Virus record (IMG/VR): IMGVR_UViG_3300045994_000259
Coordinates: 1 to 38,603 of that record
From: a virus
Length of the DNA: 38,603 bases
Reading direction: 5' to 3' (one strand)
The number at the start of each line of letters is the position of its first letter. Position 1 is the stretch's first letter. The notes under the pieces were generated by a model. The model searched no databases, was not told where the DNA came from, and worked only from the letters and a program-made list of their open reading frames with translations. Positions 1 to 7,034 of the stretch are shown here, in pieces. Made by a program: the position numbers and the translations under genes.

Positions 1-127
1 CATATAGTTCCCCTTAATATTCTTTAAAGTAGCAATTGATTGAAAATGCATCACCGATGGCACCGGCGGTTCCAAGGATAAAGTAAACTCCCTCATTTGG
101 TTGAAACGTGTAGTCTTTGTTTGAAAG
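1..127. repeat. Terminal direct repeat, left copy (circular overlap)
   Basis: Bases 1-127 are identical to 38477-38603. A clean 127-base overlap is the size of a common assembler k-mer, so it most likely shows that the contig closes into a circle rather than being a physical terminal repeat. Removing one copy leaves 38,476 bp. The gene at 14-625 and the gene at 38201-38479 become neighbours across the join. Confidence 0.93.
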
Positions 128-625
128 CTCTAGGAAAATAGATTGACCTGTAACTGCTCTAGATACGTGCCAAGACCCAAGAAACGCATTTGATGTTAGA
201 CCTGTAATAGTAAGGGCCGTATTTACTAGGCATACCCTAGAGTCTGCAATTGTTGATGCGGCACCTGTTGTGTCTTCTAGCCAAGGAGCCAGTGTACTTC
301 CACCTGTTGCCGTTGTTGATGCTGCATTATTTCTTAGCATATTAATAGTAAAGACGGTAGCAGCTGCGATAGAACTGTAAGACATCATTATTTCAATTCC
401 AACAAGCTTAAGTTTTCTAGATGCCCCATTTCTAATCGCAAGGATTCCTGACCCAATAGTAAGTGCTGCGGTTGTTAAAATTGTTCCTGATGTAACCACA
501 GCTTCAGCAGCAGGCTCTGGATCCATTTCCACGCCATTGGAGTGGTATAGAGTTACCCTTGCGGCTTTTGAGACTAGATCTATTGCTAGAGGTGTAGCCG
601 TTGTAACGTCATTAATTTGTGCCAT
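14..625 (-). CDS. Putative virion surface/decoration protein, 203 aa
   Basis: The product is 203 residues, rich in Ala, Thr, Ser and Gly with few charges, a composition typical of beta-rich virion proteins. I do not recognise a named family. It begins MAQ, like the two fibre-like proteins encoded at 635-1507 and 1739-3139. The start is supported by a GGAG ribosome-binding site about 7 bases upstream. It lies between a fibre-like gene (635-1507) and, across the circular join, a 92-residue gene starting at 38479, about 10 bases downstream. The block lies after coat and before the adaptor in the late unit, so a virion role (fibre, head decoration or adhesin) is an inference from context. Confidence 0.7.
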   Translation of the reverse strand: MAQINDVTTATPLAIDLVSKAARVTLYHSNGVEMDPEPAAEAVVTSGTILTTAALTIGSGILAIRNGASRKLKLVGIEIMMSYSSIAAATVFTINMLRNNAASTTATGGSTLAPWLEDTTGAASTIADSRVCLVNTALTITGLTSNAFLGSWHVSRAVTGQSIFLELSNKDYTFQPNEGVYFILGTAGAIGDAFSINCYFKEY

Positions 626-634
626 TATTTACTC

Positions 635-1507
635 CTATAATTGATAAAAGAATTTATATTTTCCACCGATTGTTCCGTTAAGCGGTGTTATTCTAGCGAT
701 GAAGTTTCCTGTCCCAGCTATGCATTTAATTGAAAAATCAGCAAACTCATATTCATCAGCATATCTTCCTGTTGCTTGATTGCCAATAAATTGCATAGTA
801 ATTAAACTAGTAGATGAAACTAGTGCATCGGTAATCGTGAAAGATGATCCAGTTGATAAAGTTCCAAAATCTAATTCCACAATTGTTTTAGCAGAACTAC
901 CTCCGCCCGCTGGTGTACCCCACGTTAAATCATCCTTTAAATATTTACCTGTAGCCGCTGGGAGCTTAGGAAAGAAGCCATGCTTTAAAGTCGATACATT
1001 ATTAGTGATTAAATCAGTAATTGAAATTGATGCATCGGAAATCGTTTGATCTCCTGTATTAGTACCAGATACTAAATCAAGCTCAGTCCGATTGGTATGG
1101 ACTAGACCTGCTAAATCCTGATCGCCGGTATTAACTCCGCTTACATTATTCAATGCAGTTCTATTTGTATGCGCAATATCACCATGAGCAAAGGAAGTTG
1201 TATGTGCTGAATCTAATCCAGCGGCAACGCCTATGTTTTCTTTTCCAGTTAAGTCTTGGTCGCCTGTGTTTGTGTTACTTGTATTTGCCAACCTAGTCAG
1301 GGCAGTATCAATTTGGGCATGGGTATTTGTACCGATATTGCTTAGTAAAGCATGGTTAGAAATTGATTCAGATGTTTTCCAATCTGCTGCACTAGTTATA
1401 CCAGTTGAAAAATAACCTGTACCTGCTACGGTATCAATATAATGCTGACCAAGTGCAGTTGGCGTTATTGTTGGAGCTGTTGTCCCTAAAATTATATGCT
1501 GTGCCAT
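635..1507 (-). CDS. Tail fibre-like protein with NTGDQ repeats, 290 aa
   Basis: This 290-residue protein has the low-complexity, repeat-bearing build of phage fibres. The middle contains three NTGDQ motifs (one followed by D-L-T-G, one by D-L-A-G, one by T-I-S) and two HTNRT-x-L segments, a spaced repeat seen in trimeric fibre shafts. Around residues 180-200 it has KLPAATGKYLKDDLTWGTP, a linker common in tail fibres just before a C-terminal head domain. The start ATG overlaps the stop of the upstream 63-residue gene as TAATG, so translation is probably coupled. Receptor binding is inferred; the C-terminal 90 residues are the likely tip domain. Confidence 0.75.
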   Translation of the reverse strand: MAQHIILGTTAPTITPTALGQHYIDTVAGTGYFSTGITSAADWKTSESISNHALLSNIGTNTHAQIDTALTRLANTSNTNTGDQDLTGKENIGVAAGLDSAHTTSFAHGDIAHTNRTALNNVSGVNTGDQDLAGLVHTNRTELDLVSGTNTGDQTISDASISITDLITNNVSTLKHGFFPKLPAATGKYLKDDLTWGTPAGGGSSAKTIVELDFGTLSTGSSFTITDALVSSTSLITMQFIGNQATGRYADEYEFADFSIKCIAGTGNFIARITPLNGTIGGKYKFFYQL

Positions 1508-1698
1508 TAGCCCCCCGTAACTACATTACTATTATAATCTACTAGCACACTAAACTTGTCATCTGTTAAAATTGAATCCACGCTAAATCCAGATCCAGTA
1601 AAGCCAATAAATGCTAATGCAGAGGCTAAGTCCATCTCTACAGAGGTATCGTACTCAACTCCGTCTTTTTCTAATATCGCTATTCTAATGGTTCCCAT
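1507..1698 (-). CDS. Small hypothetical virion-associated protein, 63 aa
   Basis: This is an acidic 63-residue protein of no recognised family, with a start MGTIRIAILEKDGVEYDT and a glycine-ended C terminus. It has no signal peptide or membrane segment. A good ribosome-binding site (AGGGAATT before ATG) supports the start. It is the first gene after the intrinsic terminator at 1706-1730 and ends in a TAATG overlap with the fibre-like gene downstream, suggesting that the two are made together, for example as a fibre partner or chaperone. That role is inference only. Confidence 0.7.
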   Translation of the reverse strand: MGTIRIAILEKDGVEYDTSVEMDLASALAFIGFTGSGFSVDSILTDDKFSVLVDYNSNVVTGG

Positions 1699-1705
1699 AA
1701 TTCCC

Positions 1706-1730
1706 TAAAATAGGGAGGATTTCTCCTCCC
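1706..1730 (-). terminator. Intrinsic terminator after the 466-aa virion gene
   Basis: On the minus strand there is a perfect 7-bp stem GGGAGGA/TCCTCCC with the four-base loop GAAA, followed by TATTTTAG. It sits 9-33 bases past the stop of the gene at 1739-3139 and before the 63-residue gene. The U-tract is short, so read-through to the fibre genes downstream is likely. Confidence 0.75.
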
Positions 1731-1738
1731 TTGCTTAA

Positions 1739-3139
1739 TTATGCATTTCTCTTAACGTGTTCAACTTCTATAGATAAGTCAGTAGCGTTTTTAGCTACCC
1801 CTACTCTCCAGACGTTGTTTCCAGAACCTGCTGGAATAGTTGCGCTATAAGCTGAACCAGTCCAATAGTATTTCACTCCAGGAGTTGCACCAGTCAATAC
1901 TCCAGTAATTGCTGTATCGTTAGCAAGAACCTTTACAGGAGCTGCTGCAATTGCAGTTTCAAGGGCTATACCTACTGCATATCCATCACTTGACAATGAA
2001 CCAAAAGGAAGAACAGTGTTAGCAGAGCTTATATAAACAAGATCTCCTTTTGTTACGCCGCCAAGACCAGCTACGTAAGAAACACCGCTTGCCCCAATAT
2101 CTACTGCAAGTTGAGCCAATGCAGCTTCAACGTTTTTAGTAGTATAGTAACCAAGAGTGTCAACGATAGGCATTGCTGCTGCTTTTACTTGTCCAGCTCC
2201 AGTTCCAAAATCAATCATTGCTGACTTGATACCAGATGCTTTTACATTTAAAGCATCAGTTGTAATTTCAAGAGAAGCACCATCTACGTTTACTGCCAAG
2301 GCTCCAGAAGATAGGCTTAATCCGTTACCAGCTGCAGATGAATCTAATCTAATATCTAGACCTGATTTAACTAAACCAAGGCTAGCAGTAGTTGCTTCAA
2401 AGATCTTAGGAACTAATACGGTTCCATTATATTGGTAAACTAATGAAGCTTCATCATCTACAGAGATAAACTCATTAACTAGCAATGCTCTGAACGTGTA
2501 CGATGATGCTCCATAAATAGCTATTGAATTATCGTGTCCAATAAATACACCCGACAATGCTCCTAGTGTACCATCGATTAGCACGATATCACCTGTAACT
2601 GGAGTCAATGGTGGTGTTGCTAATCTAGTCTTAGCATTTTGCCAGTTTGTGCCAATATGTGCAGCAACGATAGCATCGTCAACGTATTGCTTGTGAACAA
2701 GTTGAGCCGCTGTTGAAATTGACAATGCAGATGAGTATGACTGAACGGCTGAGAAATTTCTTCCACCAGCTAATAAAGGGAATGCTGTATGGGCAGTTGA
2801 AGCTGCTGCATCTGATAGACCATTGTGAGTTAATCCTGACTCAATCCCTGCTATATCCAATAATGAAACTGGAATTACCCCAGTAGCTCCAGTTTTAATT
2901 GGCTTACCAGCATCAGCAGCTCCAGCAGAAGCAGCGATAAATTCTGTTTCTTGGAAGTATCTTAGATCATGTACGTGCTCATTAGCTGCGTCTGCGCCAT
3001 CGACTAAGTGAGCTATTTTAGCGTCAGTTAATTCCTTAGTTGAAGTAAGGAATGAAAGCATTTTAATACTATCAGCTGCTTCACTGTGTTCTTGGTCAAA
3101 ACCATTTGCGTTTTTGTAGATGACTTTAATCTGTGCCAT
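1739..3139 (-). CDS. Large virion fibre/decoration protein, 466 aa
   Basis: The 466-residue protein is Ala/Ser/Gly/Thr-rich with few Cys. Residues 1-80 look alpha-helical and acidic. The middle has fibre-like repeats (LVHKQYVDDAIVAAHIG, typical of phage fibre shafts), then SLGLVKSGLDIRLD and SGALAVNVD, beta-helix style modules common in tail fibres. The C-terminal ~100 residues (GGVTKGDLVYISSAN onward) resemble the small beta domain seen in the 145-residue protein at 3511-3948. The start is clear: GGAGG 6 bases before ATG. A terminator follows directly. A structural role is well supported by composition and place; whether it is a tail fibre, head fibre or decoration protein is open. Confidence 0.75.
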   Translation of the reverse strand: MAQIKVIYKNANGFDQEHSEAADSIKMLSFLTSTKELTDAKIAHLVDGADAANEHVHDLRYFQETEFIAASAGAADAGKPIKTGATGVIPVSLLDIAGIESGLTHNGLSDAAASTAHTAFPLLAGGRNFSAVQSYSSALSISTAAQLVHKQYVDDAIVAAHIGTNWQNAKTRLATPPLTPVTGDIVLIDGTLGALSGVFIGHDNSIAIYGASSYTFRALLVNEFISVDDEASLVYQYNGTVLVPKIFEATTASLGLVKSGLDIRLDSSAAGNGLSLSSGALAVNVDGASLEITTDALNVKASGIKSAMIDFGTGAGQVKAAAMPIVDTLGYYTTKNVEAALAQLAVDIGASGVSYVAGLGGVTKGDLVYISSANTVLPFGSLSSDGYAVGIALETAIAAAPVKVLANDTAITGVLTGATPGVKYYWTGSAYSATIPAGSGNNVWRVGVAKNATDLSIEVEHVKRNA

Positions 3140-3153
3140 TCATTCCTCCGTGA

Positions 3154-3501
3154 TTACAAGATTATTTCACATGTATTGTTGTTATAGCTGAACTTTTCAT
3201 CCTTGAGTCCATGATTTTTCATTATATCACTGACAATAGCGGCATATAAAGACTTTTCTTGAGAATACTTTAGTGAACATTCTCCGACTTTATTTCTCTG
3301 TTTTTCTATTTTTTGCTCTAATAATTTAAGCTCTAAAATCATATTTGCTAGTGATTGCTCTTCAATTGCCATAAGTAGTTTAGCATTTTGAACCTGGAGC
3401 GGTCTTGTTTCTACTGCAATATGCTCATCATGAGAAAGAATATTCTTCTTTTCTTCTTCTATGACAACAGGTAAAGGTCTTTTTCTCTTAGTTACTGCCA
3501 T
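3154..3501 (-). CDS. Coiled-coil hypothetical protein, 115 aa
   Basis: This 115-residue protein has a basic N terminus (MAVTKRKRPLPVV) and a long charged, leucine-rich helix around residues 35-85 that should form a coiled coil. It has no membrane segment and no recognised family. A strong ribosome-binding site (AGGAGATATAA before ATG) fixes the start. It sits between two fibre-like virion genes, so it may be a small virion component or an assembly chaperone; this is a guess from position. Confidence 0.7.
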   Translation of the reverse strand: MAVTKRKRPLPVVIEEEKKNILSHDEHIAVETRPLQVQNAKLLMAIEEQSLANMILELKLLEQKIEKQRNKVGECSLKYSQEKSLYAAIVSDIMKNHGLKDEKFSYNNNTCEIIL

Positions 3502-3510
3502 TTATATCTC

Positions 3511-3948
3511 CTATAGTGTTAAAGGTGTCCCTATTTGTATAAAAATTGTATTTCCACCAATTGCTTTTCCTACTACTGTAGAAAAATTAGATAATGGCAG
3601 GGATGGCTTTACATCTGTAATGGATCCAATTTTATCCAAGAAAAGCAATGTGTTTATAGCAAATACTGAATAAGCAGTATTTGTAAATGCACCCATGATT
3701 AAGACATTAACGGTTTGACCTATTAACGCATCATTTGCAGCTATTCCAAGAACTAGTGCAGATGCTCCAGTTGTATCATTAGTAGCTAGAGCAACTTCTG
3801 TATTCGATATAGCCATAACACACTCACCTGCGAATATATGCTCTGAAGCTATCTTTGGTATTTGAAGACTTGCTGCAGATGCTACGTTTCCAGATGAATT
3901 TGTGTCACTATCTAATTGCCCTGTAAATGGGTTCCATTTGTATCCCAT
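3511..3948 (-). CDS. Small virion protein with fibre-like beta domain, 145 aa
   Basis: The 145-residue protein starts MGYKWNPFTGQLDSD, an N-terminal tag often seen in phage fibre and decoration proteins. The rest alternates small hydrophobic and polar residues, with segments ASALVLGIAANDALIGQ and STVVGKAIGGNTIFIQIG that fit a compact beta-barrel of the kind found in head-decoration or fibre-tip domains. A similar module appears at the C terminus of the 466-residue protein at 1739-3139. Its ATG immediately follows the stop of the 170-residue gene upstream (TAAATG). Virion role inferred. Confidence 0.72.
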   Translation of the reverse strand: MGYKWNPFTGQLDSDTNSSGNVASAASLQIPKIASEHIFAGECVMAISNTEVALATNDTTGASALVLGIAANDALIGQTVNVLIMGAFTNTAYSVFAINTLLFLDKIGSITDVKPSLPLSNFSTVVGKAIGGNTIFIQIGTPLTL

Positions 3949-4461
3949 TTATACTCTTTTTGCTGATACAAATACTGCTTTTGAGATATCTGTGTATGTT
4001 ATTAGTATATTTGCCTGGGAAACTGTTGCTAGATTATATTGATAATTTTCTGTTACCGGAGTTGGATATGTTGCTACTATCTCATCGTATGAAACTCCAC
4101 TTAACAGAGATCCCATATTTTTAGGAGTGATAGGTTGTTGATATTGAAGCATATACCCAGACGCATATAGATTTCCAGTTCCATCTACGAAAGTTGTTAC
4201 ATATCTAACAAAGTCATATGTTGATATGTCAATAGTTCCAGATACTGCTCCTGGTATTGTAGCCAGTACATACCAATTAGGAGAGTTTCTAATTTTACCC
4301 TGTATATCTATTAGATTTGTAGGTCCTACTCCTACCACTTCAAACCTAAGAGTAGTTTCAGCAAAACACGGAAGACCTTGAACATCTCCAGAAATACCAA
4401 CTAAACCGTTAAGTATAACAGTTGCATTATATTTTGCTTCAGTAGCTGTATTATTAATCAA
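3949..4461 (-). CDS. Virion protein, paralogue of the 106-aa protein at 37829-38149, 170 aa
   Basis: The start is best read as TTG (M-I-N-N-T-A) with an AGAGGT ribosome-binding site 6 bases upstream. Residues 1-115 align by eye with the 106-residue protein encoded at 37829-38149: both have a V-G-V/P..N-I/L-I pattern, then I-x-N-S-x-x-W, then DISTYDF-x-R and a DGTG-like turn followed by ASG/SSG. This copy has an extra ~55-residue C-terminal tail with Tyr-rich sequence. It is the first gene after the strong terminator behind coat. Likely a small beta-sandwich virion or adhesin protein; the fold is inference. Confidence 0.72.
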   Translation of the reverse strand: MINNTATEAKYNATVILNGLVGISGDVQGLPCFAETTLRFEVVGVGPTNLIDIQGKIRNSPNWYVLATIPGAVSGTIDISTYDFVRYVTTFVDGTGNLYASGYMLQYQQPITPKNMGSLLSGVSYDEIVATYPTPVTENYQYNLATVSQANILITYTDISKAVFVSAKRV

Positions 4462-4487
4462 TAGATACCTCTATTGGAAGTATAGAT

Positions 4488-4514
4488 AAAAAAAGGGGAG
4501 CGGTAAAGCTCCCC
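4488..4514 (-). terminator. Strong intrinsic terminator after the major capsid gene
   Basis: On the minus strand there is a perfect 7-bp stem GGGGAGC/GCTCCCC with a TTTACC loop, followed by seven T residues. It lies 16 bases past the coat stop codon. This is the best terminator in the window and would separate the head genes from the adhesin/fibre block, or partly reduce its expression. Confidence 0.9.
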
Positions 4515-4529
4515 TAGTATCTTTAGTAA

Positions 4530-5804
4530 TTAAACTGCAAGATTTCCAATTTTACCGTGGAAAGATGGAATTGTATAGTTTTCCATATAACCTCCGTAAC
4601 GAGCTGAGTAAGAATCTGAACCGGTATCACGAAGGAATACTGTACCATCTTCTTCAAACCACTGTACACCACCTGGGCGCATAGTAATTGTGATATAGTT
4701 ATCGTTTAATAACCAGATTTCATCATCGTGAACAAATCTGTCATAAACAACTGGAACAATACCAGCAGTTGACATGAATTGTAGACCGTCGAAAGAGAAT
4801 TGAGCAGCATACTTGCTATCTTTTGGAGATAGATTGTATCTTTTTTGGTTCTCTTGAAGAGCTAGCATTTTTTGGTATTGCTTAAATCCACAAACAATTA
4901 AGTTAGGAACTTTACCAGATTTACGTTCAATCTTAAGCATTTCTTGGTTAATCAAGTCTACAGTAATTGCTGCAGCTGAAGCATCAAGAGTTTGCATAGA
5001 CCATCTACGTTGAACAGGAACGTTATAGATTGATCCAGTTCCTAGTGCTGATTGGTTAGCAATTCCACGAAGACCTGTAATATCGTTCATGTATGAATTT
5101 TGCATAATGATAACATCAGTAGTTGCGAATTTAGAAACTGCACCAGCATGAACAGCTAGTCTTGCAGATACACCAACTAGACCAATTTGGAATAGAGCTG
5201 GATCAACAGATACTAGTTCAAGATAAGTAGTTTCTACAGCAGCTCCAGAGTTATCAGCAGCAGCACCAGTTCCAATTTGAACTAGATCTCTTTCTTCAAA
5301 GTTAGCATCAAAGAAAGTAGCAGCTGTAAGAGTAATAATATATGGAGATACAGTTGTTCCAAGACCAGTTACAGCAGTTGCAGCAGCAGCTCCTGCGCCT
5401 TTACCAAGAACACCAGATCCATCATTAAAAAGCTGACGAGACATGTTTCTCATGAATGATTCAAGAGTTTTCTTAACAGTTTCTGCCATAGCTTTTACGA
5501 AAGCACCTTCTGATTGCTCAGAAGCCTTAATTGCCTCTCTTTCTACTTGGCAAACAGCATAGATTTTTTTGCTGTTAATGATAGATCCTTCATACTTACC
5601 TACGTTAGCAGTTGGAAGTGATCCAGAACCAACGCCACCAGAAAAGCTAAGTGGATTAGATACGAACATATCCTTACCAACGAAGTCACTGTTTTTATTG
5701 GTGCGTGACCATACTACGTTAGATGCATTAAATACTGCATCACTCATTTTCCAAAACTTTCTTTTAAATACGTTTGTTGCTGTAACTAAACTAAATGCGC
5801 TCAT
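4530..5804 (-). CDS. Major capsid protein, 424 aa
   Basis: This 424-residue protein sits directly after the scaffold gene and before a strong terminator, the usual place of a podovirus coat gene. It has the size and Ala/Gly/Val-rich composition of HK97-fold coats. Residues 100-130 form a long amphipathic helix (VERE, ESFMRNMSRQLFNDGSG), followed by an Ala-rich beta region, and the C terminus (DNYITITMRPGGVQWFEEDGTVFLRD) resembles the final strands of coat proteins that receive no proteolytic tail. A GGAATTT sequence precedes ATG. Assignment as coat rests on order (TerL, portal, scaffold, coat) and composition; I am confident in the role but not in the exact family. Confidence 0.9.
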   Translation of the reverse strand: MSAFSLVTATNVFKRKFWKMSDAVFNASNVVWSRTNKNSDFVGKDMFVSNPLSFSGGVGSGSLPTANVGKYEGSIINSKKIYAVCQVEREAIKASEQSEGAFVKAMAETVKKTLESFMRNMSRQLFNDGSGVLGKGAGAAAATAVTGLGTTVSPYIITLTAATFFDANFEERDLVQIGTGAAADNSGAAVETTYLELVSVDPALFQIGLVGVSARLAVHAGAVSKFATTDVIIMQNSYMNDITGLRGIANQSALGTGSIYNVPVQRRWSMQTLDASAAAITVDLINQEMLKIERKSGKVPNLIVCGFKQYQKMLALQENQKRYNLSPKDSKYAAQFSFDGLQFMSTAGIVPVVYDRFVHDDEIWLLNDNYITITMRPGGVQWFEEDGTVFLRDTGSDSYSARYGGYMENYTIPSFHGKIGNLAV

Positions 5805-5824
5805 TTTAAATTCCTTTTTTTATG

Positions 5825-7024
5825 TTAATTTTTGTAGAAATCCATCATATCATCAAACTCGGAATCCTCTCCTCTTTTTGAAGCCACTCTAGACACCTTA
5901 GGAGCTTTAGCTTCTAAGATCTTTGCTGATTTTAGAGCTGATCGACTTGGAATCATTTCGTCTAGGATTTCATCAACTGTAGTTTCGGGAAAATCTTGCA
6001 ACAATTTAAAGACCGTCCTTGCTCTTTCGTCTGTTGTTGGATCTGTACCGACAGTTTCAAAAACTTTTACTACTTTATCAAGTGTTGGTTTTTGCTTTGC
6101 ATACTCAACGACCTTATTAGCAGTCAAATCCTTATGTCCTGCATCTTCTAGCTCTTTAGAAAGTTCATTATATTTTACAGAGTCTAGTCCAGCATTCTTT
6201 ATGATCTCAGAATCTCTTCGCATGTCTTCCTCTCGGAGTTTAACTTGCTGATCCCGGTCATTGAATCCTTTTTCCTTATTCCGTAAATAATCATTCTCTT
6301 TCTTTGTATAAAAAGCATCTCTTTCTGTTTCAGTCATGTTAAAAAACTTGGCAAATTCAGGTAACTGATGCTCAAATACAGCTCTTTCAAATATATTACT
6401 GTTTATTCCCATTTTATCAAGCAAATTGTTCACCGCTTCCATAGGATTCTTATCCATGTATCCATTTTTATTATACTGATCCACAAGGCCAGTAAAAGAT
6501 TGCCTTAAATCTCCAATTTCTTGCTTTACATAGTCATTAAATCCTGATAACTCTCTTTTTTCTGATTCAAAAGCCTTTTTACTCTTGTCAAACTCTGTAA
6601 ATCTTCTTTGTATCTCTTGTTGTCCAGAATATGAGTTAATAATATCTTGTAAAGGAACTTCTGTTTCTACTCCATTAACTTTTACCTTTACAGTATCTGG
6701 AATAGACTTAACTTCCTCTTTCTTAACTTCAGGAACAACATCCTCCTTTACCTCTTCTTTTTCTTCTTCTTTTGGAGCTTCATTATTTAGCTCATCTGGC
6801 AATTTTGTCTTATCTTCTTTTAACTTAACTCCATTATTTGCAGCTGGAGACTCATCTTCTCCAGAACCATCATATAAATTGAACACGTCATCAATGCCTT
6901 TCATTATCACTTTTCCATCTTCAGATCCTGAAGACTGAGATCCTCCTGTTCCAATAGAGCTAGCTCCCATTGACTCAGTTGCATCTTGGCTTGCCATAGT
7001 ATTCATTACATCAGAAACACTCAT
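5825..7024 (-). CDS. Capsid scaffolding protein, 399 aa
   Basis: The 399-residue protein is highly charged and helical. Residues 1-40 are Ser/Gly-rich and disordered, ~75-110 is a Glu/Lys-rich stretch with many EEK and KEE runs, and 140-300 is a long coiled-coil-like region. The C-terminal ~40 residues are basic then acidic (SRVASKRGEDSEFDDMMDFY), as expected of a scaffold that contacts coat. It lies between portal and coat genes, the standard slot for scaffold. A clean AAGGAGTT ribosome-binding site precedes ATG. No protease motif is visible, so the scaffold is probably expelled rather than digested; that last point is inference. Confidence 0.87.
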   Translation of the reverse strand: MSVSDVMNTMASQDATESMGASSIGTGGSQSSGSEDGKVIMKGIDDVFNLYDGSGEDESPAANNGVKLKEDKTKLPDELNNEAPKEEEKEEVKEDVVPEVKKEEVKSIPDTVKVKVNGVETEVPLQDIINSYSGQQEIQRRFTEFDKSKKAFESEKRELSGFNDYVKQEIGDLRQSFTGLVDQYNKNGYMDKNPMEAVNNLLDKMGINSNIFERAVFEHQLPEFAKFFNMTETERDAFYTKKENDYLRNKEKGFNDRDQQVKLREEDMRRDSEIIKNAGLDSVKYNELSKELEDAGHKDLTANKVVEYAKQKPTLDKVVKVFETVGTDPTTDERARTVFKLLQDFPETTVDEILDEMIPSRSALKSAKILEAKAPKVSRVASKRGEDSEFDDMMDFYKN

Positions 7025-7034
7025 CTAGAACTCC

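Noticed and set aside
635-4461. Diversity-generating retroelement acting on the fibre genes
   Set aside because: No reverse transcriptase motif was seen in any reading frame and no template/variable repeat pair was noticed near the fibre 3' ends.
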